A DNA stretch of 64,000 nucleotides from Pseudotabrizicola sp. (GTDB lineage: Bacteria > Pseudomonadota > Alphaproteobacteria > Rhodobacterales > Rhodobacteraceae), in NCBI RefSeq assembly GCF_030656345.1, contig NZ_JAUSNR010000026.1:186001-250000 (forward strand). The letters are read 5' to 3'. Within the stretch, counting starts at the first letter, position 1. Each line of letters starts with the position of its first letter. The notes beneath the pieces are model-generated. The model searched no databases and had not been told where the DNA came from. It saw nothing but the letters and a program-made list of their open reading frames with translations. The translations under genes were made by a program, and so were the position numbers. Positions 7,183 through 15,291 of this stretch are shown piece after piece.

Positions 7183-9138
7183 ATGGCCAATGACCTTCTT
7201 TCCGGCGCGACCCCGGTCTACGACGCCTCTTCCATCGAGGTGCTCGAAGGGCTGGAACCCGTCCGCAAGCGCCCCGGCATGTATATCGGCGGCACGGATG
7301 AGCGCGCGCTGCACCATCTGGTCGCCGAAATCCTCGACAACGCGATGGATGAGGCGGTGGCGGGTCATGCCACCCGCATCGAGATCGAGCTCCACGCCGG
7401 CAACACCGTCACCATCCGCGACAATGGCCGTGGCATCCCCATCGACCCGCACCCGAAATTCCCCGGCAAATCCGCGCTGGAGGTCATCCTCTGCACCCTG
7501 CACGCCGGCGGCAAGTTCGGCGGCGACGCCTATGCCACCTCCGGCGGTCTGCACGGCGTGGGCGCGAGCGTGGTCAACGCCCTGTCCGACCACATGCGGG
7601 TCGAAGTCGCCCGCAACCGTGAGCTTTACGTGCAGGAATTCTCGCGCGGCATCCCGCAGGGCCCGGTCGCAAAGGTCGGCCCCGCCCCCAACCGGCGCGG
7701 CACCTCCGTCACCTTCCACCCCGACCCCGAGATCTTCGGCTCCCTCACCCTCAAACCCGCCCGCATGCTGAAGGCCGCGCGCTCCAAGGCCTACCTGTTC
7801 TCGGGCGTCGAAATTCGCTGGAAAACCGCCGTCGATGATGGTGAAACCCCGCTGGAAGCCATCTTCCACTTCCCCGGCGGCCTCGCCGACTACCTCACCG
7901 ACACGCTGGCGAAATCCACCACCTACGCCGACCGCCCCTTCGCCGGAAAAGTCGGCTTCACCGAGAAATTCAGCGTCCCCGGCTCGGTCGAATGGGCCAT
8001 CAACTGGACGCCCGCGCGCGACGGCTTCATCCAGTCCTACTGCAACACCGTCCCCACCCCCGAAGGCGGCACCCACGAAAGCGGCTTCTGGGCCGCCATC
8101 CTCAAGGGCATCCGCGCCTATGGCGAGCGGGTCAAGAACCGCAAGGCCGAGCAGATCACCCGCGACGACCTGCTCACCGGGGGCTGCGCCCTTGTCTCCT
8201 GCTTCATCCGCGAGCCGCAATTCGTCGGCCAGACCAAGGACCGCCTCGCCACCGAAGAAGCCGCCCGCTATGTCGAACTGGCCGTGCGCGACCACTTCGA
8301 CACCTGGCTCGCCGCCGACCCCAAATCCGCAGGTGCCATCCTCGATTTCCTGATCCTGCGCGCCGATGAACGCCTGCGCCGCCGGATGGAAAAGGAAACG
8401 CAGCGCAAATCCGCCACCAAGAAACTGCGCCTGCCCGGCAAACTCACCGACTGCACCGCGAAAAACCGCGAAGGGACCGAGCTGTTCATCGTTGAGGGCG
8501 ACTCCGCCGGCGGCTCCGCCAAGGGCGCCCGCTCGCGCGAGACGCAGGCGCTGCTGCCGCTCAAGGGCAAGATCCTCAACGTGCTGGGGGCCGCCAGCAA
8601 CAAGCTGAACGACAATTCCGAGATCCGCGACATCTGCGAGGCGCTCGGCGTCTCGATGGGCACCCGCTTCAACGTCGATGACCTGCGCTATGACAAGATC
8701 ATCATCATGACCGACGCCGATGTCGACGGCGCCCATATCGCCAGCCTGCTGATGACCTTCTTCTTCACCCAGATGCGCCCGCTGATCGACAAGGGCCACC
8801 TCTACCTCGCCTGCCCGCCGCTCTACCGCCTGACGCAAGGTGCCCGCCGCATGTATGTGGCCGACGACGCCGAAAAAGACCTCTGGCTCGCCAAAGGCCT
8901 TGGCGGCAAAGGCAAAATCGACGTGCAGCGGTTCAAGGGTCTGGGCGAGATGGACGCCAAGGACCTGAAAGAAACCACCATGAACCCCGAGTCGCGCAAA
9001 CTGATCCGCGTCACGATCGACGAGGACGAACCGGGGATGACCGGCGATCTGGTAGAACGCCTGATGGGCAAGAAACCGGAACTGCGGTTCCAGTACATTC
9101 AGGAAAACGCGCGGTTTGTGGAGGAGCTGGATGTGTGA
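7183..9138 (+). CDS. parE: DNA topoisomerase IV subunit B
   Basis: A 651-residue ATPase subunit of topoisomerase IV, which decatenates daughter chromosomes together with ParC (not in this window). GHKL motifs are AEILDNAMDEAV (N-box), DNGRGIPID and TSGGLHGVGASVVNALS. The TOPRIM region includes FIVEGDSAGGSAKGARSR and MTDADVDGAHIASL, and the C-terminal part has QRFKGLGEMDAKDLKETTMNP. The length is typical of ParE rather than GyrB, which is about 150 residues longer in most proteobacteria. The last 75 bp are duplicated in diverged form at 9827-9901, suggesting that this 3' end was used as an insertion site. The gene itself is intact. Confidence 0.96.
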   Translation: MANDLLSGATPVYDASSIEVLEGLEPVRKRPGMYIGGTDERALHHLVAEILDNAMDEAVAGHATRIEIELHAGNTVTIRDNGRGIPIDPHPKFPGKSALEVILCTLHAGGKFGGDAYATSGGLHGVGASVVNALSDHMRVEVARNRELYVQEFSRGIPQGPVAKVGPAPNRRGTSVTFHPDPEIFGSLTLKPARMLKAARSKAYLFSGVEIRWKTAVDDGETPLEAIFHFPGGLADYLTDTLAKSTTYADRPFAGKVGFTEKFSVPGSVEWAINWTPARDGFIQSYCNTVPTPEGGTHESGFWAAILKGIRAYGERVKNRKAEQITRDDLLTGGCALVSCFIREPQFVGQTKDRLATEEAARYVELAVRDHFDTWLAADPKSAGAILDFLILRADERLRRRMEKETQRKSATKKLRLPGKLTDCTAKNREGTELFIVEGDSAGGSAKGARSRETQALLPLKGKILNVLGAASNKLNDNSEIRDICEALGVSMGTRFNVDDLRYDKIIIMTDADVDGAHIASLLMTFFFTQMRPLIDKGHLYLACPPLYRLTQGARRMYVADDAEKDLWLAKGLGGKGKIDVQRFKGLGEMDAKDLKETTMNPESRKLIRVTIDEDEPGMTGDLVERLMGKKPELRFQYIQENARFVEELDV

Positions 9139-9151
9139 CGGAAGTATGCCA

Positions 9152-9178
9152 TTGACATATAGGTCAGTGGCGTATAAA
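9152..9178 (+). promoter_or_regulatory. Possible promoter/operator of the toxin-antitoxin pair
   Basis: TTGACA at 9152-9157 and TATAAA at 9173-9178 resemble sigma-70 hexamers but with a short 15-bp spacer. TGAC-ATATAG-GTCA at 9153-9166 is an inverted repeat within it that could be an autorepression operator. The -10-like hexamer touches the ATG at 9178, so if it is used, translation must begin at a later ATG such as 9199. Confidence 0.4.
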
Positions 9179-9516
9179 TGTTGACGACAGTTGTCGAAAT
9201 GCCCGAATTCCTGCGGCGGGCCAAAGCCATCATGACGGATACTGAACGCACTGATCTGATCAACTTCCTCGCAGCCAATCCCGAAGCGGGGGTTCCGCTT
9301 GGCGGCGGCATCCGAAAGCTGCGCTTTGCCCGCGACGGTGGTGGCAAAAGTGGCGGCTTCCGCTCCATCCACTTCTACGCGCCCGGACGCGGGCAGCCGG
9401 TGTTTCTGATGACGGTCTTTGCCAAAAACGCAAAGTCAAACCTGAAACCAGACGAAGAGGCCGCCTTGATCAGCATCGGCGAGCGGATCGTTGCAAGCTA
9501 CGGGAGAACATCGTGA
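9178..9516 (+). CDS. RelE/HigB-like toxin of a type II toxin-antitoxin system
   Basis: A 112-residue protein. The stretch GGIRKLRFARDGGGKSGGFR followed by HFYAPGRGQPVFLMTVFAKNAKSNL is the strongly conserved core of RelE-superfamily toxins, which cleave mRNA, often on the ribosome. The usual basic and aromatic residues of the core are retained. It overlaps the downstream XRE antitoxin by 4 bp, the toxin-first order of HigBA/NadS-type modules. The start at 9178 gives the usual VVExPxF opening; an internal ATG at 9199 is an alternative if the nearby promoter-like hexamers are real. It lies 39 bp after parE, inside an apparent insertion. Confidence 0.87.
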   Translation: MLTTVVEMPEFLRRAKAIMTDTERTDLINFLAANPEAGVPLGGGIRKLRFARDGGGKSGGFRSIHFYAPGRGQPVFLMTVFAKNAKSNLKPDEEAALISIGERIVASYGRTS

Positions 9517-9803
9517 CCAAAGCCTATGACAGCATCCTGCAAGGTCTGACCGAGGTTGAAGCCTATCTCAAAGGTGACAAAACCGGCGCGGTGACCCACG
9601 AAATTGAGGTGCCCATTCCCGACGTCCGTGCCATCCGCGCCCAAACCGGCCTCAGCCAGGCCGACTTCGCCCGCTCCATCGGCGTCAAGAAAGCCACCCT
9701 GCTGAACTGGGAACACAACCGCCGCAAACCCGACGGCCCGGCGCGGGTGCTGCTCGCGCTGATCGAGAAAGAGCCGGGGATTGTGCAGCGGGTGTTGGTT
9801 TAG
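9513..9803 (+). CDS. XRE-family antitoxin (HigA/NadS-like)
   Basis: A 96-residue protein beginning with GTG at 9513, inside the toxin stop codon (GTGA overlap), which indicates translational coupling. Residues 36-90 are a helix-turn-helix: VRAIRAQTGLSQADFARSIG then KKATLLNWEHNRRKPDGPA, typical of the HTH_XRE antitoxin class that binds its own promoter. The N-terminal 35 residues (GLTEVEAYLKGDKTGAVTHE) match the pattern of NadS-like antitoxins. It is expected to neutralise the upstream RelE-like toxin and repress the pair. A 23-bp gap separates it from a diverged copy of the parE 3' end. Confidence 0.88.
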   Translation: MTKAYDSILQGLTEVEAYLKGDKTGAVTHEIEVPIPDVRAIRAQTGLSQADFARSIGVKKATLLNWEHNRRKPDGPARVLLALIEKEPGIVQRVLV

Positions 9804-9826
9804 GAGGCAAGTTGCTTAAAGGTCAG

Positions 9827-9901
9827 ATGGGCGACAAATTGGTGCTGCAGTTCCAGCAGAATCAGGAAAACACGCGGTTTGTGGATGAGTTAAATGTGTG
9901 A
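9827..9901 (+). repeat. Diverged second copy of the parE 3' end (att-like direct repeat)
   Basis: These 75 bp align without gaps to the last 75 bp of parE (9064-9138), with 60 of 75 identities and the stop codon in the same frame. Translated, MGDKLVLQFQQNQENTRFVD corresponds to MGKKPELRFQYIQENARFVE of ParE. The two copies flank the toxin-antitoxin pair, so this looks like the displaced gene end left by a site-specific or homologous insertion. No start or ribosome-binding site makes it a gene of its own. Confidence 0.88.
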
Positions 9902-9947
9902 AACATCGCCAGCAACTTGCGTTAGAACAAGGTCCTTGGTTTGGCGA

Positions 9948-10703
9948 ATGTACCGAGACGCAGCCGATGAAGATTATTTAATGGCTCGTGTGGCGATTTT
10001 GCATAAGCTAGACTATCAATTCTTTTGGAGCGCCGCACAATCCTTCGAAAAATACCTCAAGGGCATTCTGCTCATGAATGGAGAATCGACGCAGAGTTAC
10101 GGGCATGACACTATTAGATTATTTAAAGCTGCAAAGGAAATTTGTGGTGACTTGATTCCTGAGGTAATCTGTCCGCCCCGAGGCTTTCCAAATTATTGGG
10201 GGCATATCGGCAGACGATTCGAACCGTTCAGCAATTTTGTAGAGAGAATTGCAGAATATGGCAGCCCTAGCGTTCGCTATAGACATCATTCAATTGATCT
10301 TTATTTGACAGATCTACATAGACTTGACGAGGTGGCATTTCGACTTAGACGTCTAGTTTTCCCTTTGGCGAAGAACTTTCTTGATTCGCCCCCAAATTAT
10401 CGTGAAGTATTGGAGAAGAGCCCTAACCTGCAAATTCATCCAAATATGTCCTTCGAAAGGAAGGGGACTGAAAACTTTATCAATGATAACTTCAAGCTAA
10501 TGAATTTCTCTTTTTTTACCGAACAAGCGCACCTAAATAAAAGAGTAAGCTCTGGATTTCGAAGCGTGAATTCGGAAATTTTCATGTGCATAGAATCTGG
10601 AAACACAGCAGCTATCAAATGGCTCATAAGTAACGCTTTTTTTCCAAAGCCGGAAAGAATTGAGATAATTAATCTGTTGGCAGAGACTTGTGATAATCCA
10701 TAG
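9948..10703 (+). CDS. HEPN domain-like protein, AT-rich accessory gene
   Basis: A 251-residue protein. Residues 1-70 (YRDAADEDYLMARVAILHKL, then FFWSAAQSFEKYLKGILLMNG and YGHDTIRLFKAAKEI) match the helical pattern of HEPN domains, found in toxin-antitoxin RNases and nucleotidyltransferase partners. I do not see a clear RxxxxH catalytic motif; SVRYRHHS near residues 105-112 is the closest, so RNase activity is unproven. The C-terminal 110 residues are unrecognised. Base composition is visibly more AT-rich than all neighbours, pointing to recent transfer. An upstream ATG at 9894, within the duplicated parE end, would add 18 residues; 9948 is preferred because the domain begins there. Confidence 0.7.
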   Translation: MYRDAADEDYLMARVAILHKLDYQFFWSAAQSFEKYLKGILLMNGESTQSYGHDTIRLFKAAKEICGDLIPEVICPPRGFPNYWGHIGRRFEPFSNFVERIAEYGSPSVRYRHHSIDLYLTDLHRLDEVAFRLRRLVFPLAKNFLDSPPNYREVLEKSPNLQIHPNMSFERKGTENFINDNFKLMNFSFFTEQAHLNKRVSSGFRSVNSEIFMCIESGNTAAIKWLISNAFFPKPERIEIINLLAETCDNP

Positions 10704-10962
10704 ATTTCGTCGCTCTGCAAACCACCCCGCTAGCCCTCGCACGCGTGCCTAGGCGTACGCATAGAAAACAGTCGCTTGACTATTTTCTGATCCCCCCACT
10801 CCCCCTTGCCTTCCCCCCGCCAAGCGCCCATCTTCCCCTCACAGGCTCCGCCCCATAGGGGACCGCCCCTGATGCCTTCCGCCCTGTGGCCCCAAAGCCC
10901 CCGGCAGGCAGCGATCCCCCCGGCATGGGCTGGCGGGAACCCTCCCAAAAAGGAACCGCGCC

Positions 10963-11097
10963 ATGGGCAAGGAAAAGAACAAGGGCAACAAGGAAACCAA
11001 GAAGCCGAAGAAAGAGGTCGTCAAGGTTCTGGCCACCGCCAATGCCGGGCTGTCCAAGGATGGCACCACAATTGCCGGAAAACGGGTCAAGCAATAG
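10963..11097 (+). CDS. Small basic protein of unknown function (44 aa)
   Basis: The frame runs MGKEKNKGNKETKKPKKE and ends TTIAGKRVKQ, 44 residues with a lysine-rich N-terminal half and no hydrophobic segment. AAGGAA at 10951-10956 is well placed before the ATG, which supports translation. Small lysine-rich proteins of this type are common in Rhodobacterales, and the function is unknown to me. A nucleic-acid-binding role would fit the charge but is only a guess. It lies 259 bp after the HEPN-like gene and is followed by GC-rich hairpins (for example 11111-11127) that may end its transcript. Confidence 0.6.
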   Translation: MGKEKNKGNKETKKPKKEVVKVLATANAGLSKDGTTIAGKRVKQ

Positions 11098-11186
11098 CGC
11101 TCGCGCCCCGGCGGGGGGTCTCCCCGCCCGTCGCGCAACCCCGGCGGGGGGCCTCGCCGCCCCCGGCGCCAGCGTCATGACGTAAG

Positions 11187-11219
11187 CCATACGCGCGCCA
11201 TACGCGCGCCATACGTAAA
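11187..11219. repeat. Three 11-bp direct repeats upstream of the DUF1194 gene
   Basis: CCATACGCGCG occurs at 11187-11197 and 11198-11208, followed by CCATACGTAAA at 11209-11219, so three units sit at an exact 11-bp period. One helical turn between units is what a protein binding one DNA face would use. They lie about 95-130 bp before the DUF1194 start. No regulator can be named. Confidence 0.7.
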
Positions 11220-11314
11220 TCAGCCGTATTTTCCGCGCCCCGCCCCGCGTTTGGCGCGTCTTTCACCCACGCCAACGTGATCGCACCCGTCCGCCATCCG
11301 CGTTACGCTTTGCC

Positions 11315-12007
11315 ATGCGTTGGTTCCTCCCCCTGCTGTTCCTGCCCCTGCCCGCCCTCGCGCAAGAGGTGGATCTGGAACTGGTGCTGCTGGCCGATGC
11401 CTCCGGCTCGATTGATCAGGAAGAGATAGACTTCCAGCGGCAGGGCTATGCCAGTGCCCTCACGCATCCTGATGTTTTATATGCCATTTCTTCCACCCTG
11501 ACCGGCACCATTGCGGTGACATATGTGGAATGGGCGGCCAATCAGGGGGTGGTGGTCGACTGGACGGTGATCGACGGCGAGGCTGCGGCGCAGGCCTTCG
11601 CCACCCGCCTGCTGGACCCGCCCCGCATGGCCTATGGCCGCAATGCCATCGGCGCTGCACTGCTGGAAGGCAAGCGGCTGATTGAGGACAACCAGATCAC
11701 CAGCCTGCGGCAGGTCATTGATTTTTCAGGAGATTCCGTCGGAAACTTCTCTGGCCCCCGCATCAGCGATGCCCGGGCCGAGGTGCTGGCGGCAGGCATC
11801 ACCATCAACGGCCTGCCCATCCTGCGCGACGGCCGCGCGCAGGATCTGGCGCAGGCCTACGAGAACCAGATCATCGGCGGCCCCGGTGCCTTTGTCGTCG
11901 CCGCCACCAGCCGCGACACCTTTGCCGAAGCGGTGCGCCGCAAGCTGGTGCTGGAAATTGCAGGCGGGTTTGGGCGCACACAAACCGCGCAGGCCAGCCG
12001 CAAGTGA
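11315..12007 (+). CDS. DUF1194 secreted von Willebrand factor A-like protein
   Basis: A 230-residue protein with a signal peptide (MRWFLPLLFLPLPALAQ), then VDLELVLLADASGSIDQEE at about residues 19-37. DASGS is the MIDAS metal-binding motif (DxSxS) of VWA-like folds. The remainder, including IDFSGDSVGNFSG and GITINGLPI, fits DUF1194. It is therefore a periplasmic or secreted metal-binding domain that probably mediates protein interaction; its partner is unknown. The gene is followed after 4 bp by the convergent cytochrome gene. Three 11-bp direct repeats lie upstream and may regulate it. Confidence 0.88.
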   Translation: MRWFLPLLFLPLPALAQEVDLELVLLADASGSIDQEEIDFQRQGYASALTHPDVLYAISSTLTGTIAVTYVEWAANQGVVVDWTVIDGEAAAQAFATRLLDPPRMAYGRNAIGAALLEGKRLIEDNQITSLRQVIDFSGDSVGNFSGPRISDARAEVLAAGITINGLPILRDGRAQDLAQAYENQIIGGPGAFVVAATSRDTFAEAVRRKLVLEIAGGFGRTQTAQASRK

Positions 12008-12011
12008 CTGA

Positions 12012-12425
12012 TTATTTTACCTGAATCGACTGCAGATGCTGGGCAATCTGCACCAGCCGCACCGGCGTCGGCGTCATGATCCCGTCGCCACCATCGTAAG
12101 CCACCAGCTCACTTTCCAGCAGCGGGCCGAAGTTCGGCATCACATCGCTGCCCTTGCCCCCCGTGTAGCCCCAGATCTTGGCCATCACCGCCGTGGTCGG
12201 AAAGGTGCCGCCACTGCGCCGCGCCAGCAGGGTCAGATCGGCCGGGCGACGTGCCAGCGTGCCCGCCAGCTCACCCGTCCCTTTGCCGCTAAGCCCATGA
12301 CACCCCGCGCAAAAATCGGTAAAGTCCTGCGCCCCGGTCGGCACCGGATCGGGCGCTGTGGCAAAGACGCAGGCCCCCAGAGCAAGGGCCGCAAACAGCG
12401 AGATGATGGGCAACGGCTGCGCCAT
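12012..12425 (-). CDS. Lipoprotein c-type cytochrome
   Basis: A 137-residue protein with an N-terminal hydrophobic leader ending LGAC (residues 15-18), a lipobox, so it is probably a lipid-anchored periplasmic protein. FCAGCHGLSGKGTGE contains a single CxxCH heme-c attachment motif, and a methionine in DVMPNFGPLL can serve as the distal ligand. This is a small class I monoheme cytochrome; its redox partners are unknown. AAGGAGG lies 6-12 bases before the ATG at 12425, which decides against the upstream in-frame ATG at 12452, as the Shine-Dalgarno lies within that longer frame. Confidence 0.88.
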   Translation of the reverse strand: MAQPLPIISLFAALALGACVFATAPDPVPTGAQDFTDFCAGCHGLSGKGTGELAGTLARRPADLTLLARRSGGTFPTTAVMAKIWGYTGGKGSDVMPNFGPLLESELVAYDGGDGIMTPTPVRLVQIAQHLQSIQVK

Positions 12426-12485
12426 GGCGGCCTCCTTCTGGATTTGAGCCATAGGGTGACAGGACCACCGCCCCGGCACAAGCCC

Positions 12486-13175
12486 TCAGGCAACGCGTCC
12501 CTGATCCAGCCGCACAATCCGGTCCATCCGCGCCGCCAGTTCCATGTTATGGGTGGCGATCAGCGCCGCCAGCCCGGTCGCGCGCACCAGATCCATCAGC
12601 GCGCCGAACACCTGATCCGAGGTGGCAGGGTCAAGGTTCCCGGTCGGCTCATCCGCCAGCAGCAGACGCGGCGCATTGGCCATCGCCCGGCAGAACGCCA
12701 CCCGCTGCTGCTCGCCCCCCGAAAGGGCGGCGGGGCGGTGCCCGGCGCGCGGCCCCACACCGACGCGGACCAGCAGATCCATCGCGCGGGCCTGCGCCAC
12801 CGCTTCGTCCACCCCATTGGCCAGCTGTGGTATCACGATGTTTTCCAAGGCAGAAAACTCCGGCAGCAGGTGGTGGAACTGGTAGATGAAGCCGACATCT
12901 GCGCGCCGCACCTCGGTGCGCGCGCGGTCGGGCAGCCCGTTCATGTCGCGTCCGTTCAGGCGGACCTGCCCCACATCTGGTGTGTCCAGCAGCCCGGCAA
13001 TGTGCAGCAGCGTCGATTTCCCCGCGCCGGACGGGGCCACCAAGGCGACCACCTCACCGGGCTTGACCGACAATGTCGCCCCGCGCAACACCATCACCTC
13101 CGATGGTTTGCCCTTGTTATAGGTCTTCTCGATCCCCGACAGATCAAGCGCCAGCTCTGTTGCGTGATCATTCAT
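12486..13175 (-). CDS. lolD: Lipoprotein-releasing ABC transporter ATPase LolD
   Basis: A 229-residue ATPase that powers release of outer-membrane lipoproteins from the inner membrane to the LolA carrier. It shows Walker A (APSGAGKST, near residue 50), the signature [15 protein letters not shown], Walker [12 protein letters not shown] and the switch histidine in IATHN. Its start lies 8 bp inside the upstream permease gene, so the two are translationally coupled. MacB-type ATPases are similar, but pairing with a LolC/E permease and the proS neighbourhood favour LolD. Confidence 0.93.
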   Translation of the reverse strand: MNDHATELALDLSGIEKTYNKGKPSEVMVLRGATLSVKPGEVVALVAPSGAGKSTLLHIAGLLDTPDVGQVRLNGRDMNGLPDRARTEVRRADVGFIYQFHHLLPEFSALENIVIPQLANGVDEAVAQARAMDLLVRVGVGPRAGHRPAALSGGEQQRVAFCRAMANAPRLLLADEPTGNLDPATSDQVFGALMDLVRATGLAALIATHNMELAARMDRIVRLDQGRVA

Positions 13176-14451
13176 AGCGCAACGCCTCCACCGGGTTCAT
13201 CCGGGCGGCGCGGCGGGCCGGAAAGATTGTGACGATGAACGACAGCCCCAGCGACAGCGACACCGCTGACAGAACGTCAGCCCATTGCAGCTTGGCCGGC
13301 AGCGCATAGATCCCCCGGATCGACGGGTCCCAGACCCCGCCCCCGGCAAGGTAGTTCACCGCCGAAAACAGCGGGTCGATATACAGCGCGAACAGACAGC
13401 CCAGAACCACGCCCAGAACCGTGCCGACAATCCCGGTAAAAGCCCCGCACATAAAGAAAATCCGCAGGACCGATCCTTCGGTGAGGCCAATGGTGCGCAG
13501 GATGCCGATATCGCGGCCCTTGTTCTTCACCAGCATGATCAGGCCGGAAATGATGTTCATTGTGGCGATCAGTACCAGGATCGACAGGATCACGAACATG
13601 ATGTTGTCCTCGACATCCAGCGCCCGCAGAAAGGCCCCCGACGAATCCCGCCATGTCCACAGGATCGCATCATCGCCCCCGGCCTGCAGCAGGGGGGCGG
13701 CGTAGCGGTCGACATTGTCGGGCTGATCGACCATCACCTCGAACTCATCGGCAATGCCTTCGCGGTTGAAATAGCTCTGCGCCTCGGCAAACGGCATATA
13801 GAGCCGGGTCTTGTCGATGTCATAACGCCCGGCGGTGAAGATATAGACCACCTCATAGGCATTGACGCGCGGGCTGGTGCCAAAGGCGGTCCTGACCCCA
13901 TCGGGCGAGATGACCCGCACCCGCTCGCCCACCGTCACCCCCAACTCGCGCGCCAGCACCGAACCGATGGCGACGCCTTCGTCAAACCGCTCGATATCGC
14001 CATAGGCGTCAGCCCCAAGGCCGACCCGGGGGATGGATTTCAGATCCTCTTCCGACAGGCCGTATACCTCGGCCCCATTGGTCGCACCCTGACTTGACAC
14101 CATGACCTGCCCGCGGATCATCGGGGCGGCACGGGTCACACCCGGCACGGCGGCAAGGGCCTGCGACAGCGCCTCGTACTCGGTGAACCCTTTGACCAGA
14201 TTGCCATTCTCATCCGCGCGCCCGGCGGAATAAACGGTCACATGGGCGTTGGCACCCAAGATCGTATCGACAAATTCCGCGCGGAAGCCTGCCCGAACCG
14301 CCAGCGTGGCGATCAGCGCAAAGACCGCCAGCGTGATGCCGATCAGGCTGATCCAGGTCATCACGCTGACCCCGCCTTCGGCGCGTTTGGCGCGCAGATA
14401 GCGCCAGGCGATCATCCGTTCAAAGCGGGAAAAGGGGGCGGTCTGGGGCAT
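13168..14451 (-). CDS. LolC/LolE-type lipoprotein-releasing permease
   Basis: A 427-residue inner-membrane protein with one N-terminal membrane helix (near residues 25-50), a large periplasmic domain (about 50-270) and three C-terminal helices, the LolC/E layout. The opening [21 protein letters not shown] and the TM region [19 protein letters not shown] are characteristic. Many alphaproteobacteria carry a single permease that replaces the LolC-LolE pair, and only one is present here; I therefore leave the symbol open. It overlaps lolD by 8 bp and works with it in lipoprotein export. Confidence 0.92.
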   Translation of the reverse strand: MPQTAPFSRFERMIAWRYLRAKRAEGGVSVMTWISLIGITLAVFALIATLAVRAGFRAEFVDTILGANAHVTVYSAGRADENGNLVKGFTEYEALSQALAAVPGVTRAAPMIRGQVMVSSQGATNGAEVYGLSEEDLKSIPRVGLGADAYGDIERFDEGVAIGSVLARELGVTVGERVRVISPDGVRTAFGTSPRVNAYEVVYIFTAGRYDIDKTRLYMPFAEAQSYFNREGIADEFEVMVDQPDNVDRYAAPLLQAGGDDAILWTWRDSSGAFLRALDVEDNIMFVILSILVLIATMNIISGLIMLVKNKGRDIGILRTIGLTEGSVLRIFFMCGAFTGIVGTVLGVVLGCLFALYIDPLFSAVNYLAGGGVWDPSIRGIYALPAKLQWADVLSAVSLSLGLSFIVTIFPARRAARMNPVEALRYE

Positions 14452-14542
14452 GTCTGCTCTGCTTTATGTTTTGCGCGGACAGTGTCGGTTGCGGCGTGCC
14501 GCGTCAAGACAAGCCGGGCAAGCGGGCGTCACTTCGGCGGGA

Positions 14543-15214
14543 TCAGCCGTGGCCGACAGCAAAAGCAATGGCGGTAAAGTGCAGCCCGGCAGCAATCGCC
14601 ACGCACAGATGCCAGATCGCGTTGTGAAACCGCAGCCGGTGCCATTTGTAAAACGCCACACCGCCGACGTAAGTGATCCCGCCCAGCACGATCAGCCACA
14701 GCGACACCTCCGGCAGCGCCGCGCTGGCAGGGCCTGCGGCCAGAACCCCCACACCGCCAAGCGCGATATAGGCGATCACCGCCAGCCCGTCATACCGCCC
14801 CGGCAGGGCCAGCTTGACCACGACCCCCAGCACGGCTCCGGCCCAGACCACCGCCCCCAGCAGCCACACAGTCATCCCGGGCTCGAACTGCGCCAGAATG
14901 GCCGTATATGTGCCTGCGATCATGACATAAATCGCCGAATGGTCGAACCGCCGCAGCATCCATTTCAACGCCGAGGGCGGGGCCATGTTATAGGCGAGCG
15001 AAAAGCCGAACATGAGGAAAAATCCCGCGGCATAGACGGACAGGGCAGCAAAAAGGCCGAAATCCGCCCGCACCAGCACGTGATACAGCAGCGCCGAAAA
15101 CCCCATGACCCCGACCAGCAGCGCCAGCGTATGCACCACCCCGTCGGCCAGCAACTCGCCCAAGCTGAACGGGCGCTTCATCAGTCGGGGATGTTCGGTC
15201 GGCAGGGTCATCAT
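14543..15214 (-). CDS. Hemolysin III/PAQR family membrane protein
   Basis: A 223-residue protein with seven predicted hydrophobic segments. Family features are ELLADGVVHTLALLVG near the start, FDHSAIYVMIAGTYTAI in the middle (conserved histidine and aspartate) and WHLCVAIAAGLHFTAI at the end, where histidines form the metal site of the PAQR/HlyIII hydrolase fold. The name hemolysin III is historical; a membrane lipid or ceramidase-like hydrolase is the likely activity, unproven in bacteria. The start at 15214 (MMTLPTEHPRLMKRPFS) could instead be at the methionine of MKRPFS. It is same-strand with, but 77 bp from, the ThuA gene. Confidence 0.88.
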   Translation of the reverse strand: MMTLPTEHPRLMKRPFSLGELLADGVVHTLALLVGVMGFSALLYHVLVRADFGLFAALSVYAAGFFLMFGFSLAYNMAPPSALKWMLRRFDHSAIYVMIAGTYTAILAQFEPGMTVWLLGAVVWAGAVLGVVVKLALPGRYDGLAVIAYIALGGVGVLAAGPASAALPEVSLWLIVLGGITYVGGVAFYKWHRLRFHNAIWHLCVAIAAGLHFTAIAFAVGHG

Positions 15215-15291
15215 GGCTCCGGATCAAGCGGCAATGACCAAAGATCGCGTTGCAGCGCCAAAGGTCAATCAGTCCCGGGTCTGACGTTGCG

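Noticed and set aside
6109..9372. A 1087-codon open frame on the minus strand covering the epimerase, parE antisense and beyond
   Set aside because: Only its last 303 codons are a real gene (the epimerase). The rest is exactly antisense to parE and open because GC-rich codon usage leaves few stops on the opposite strand.
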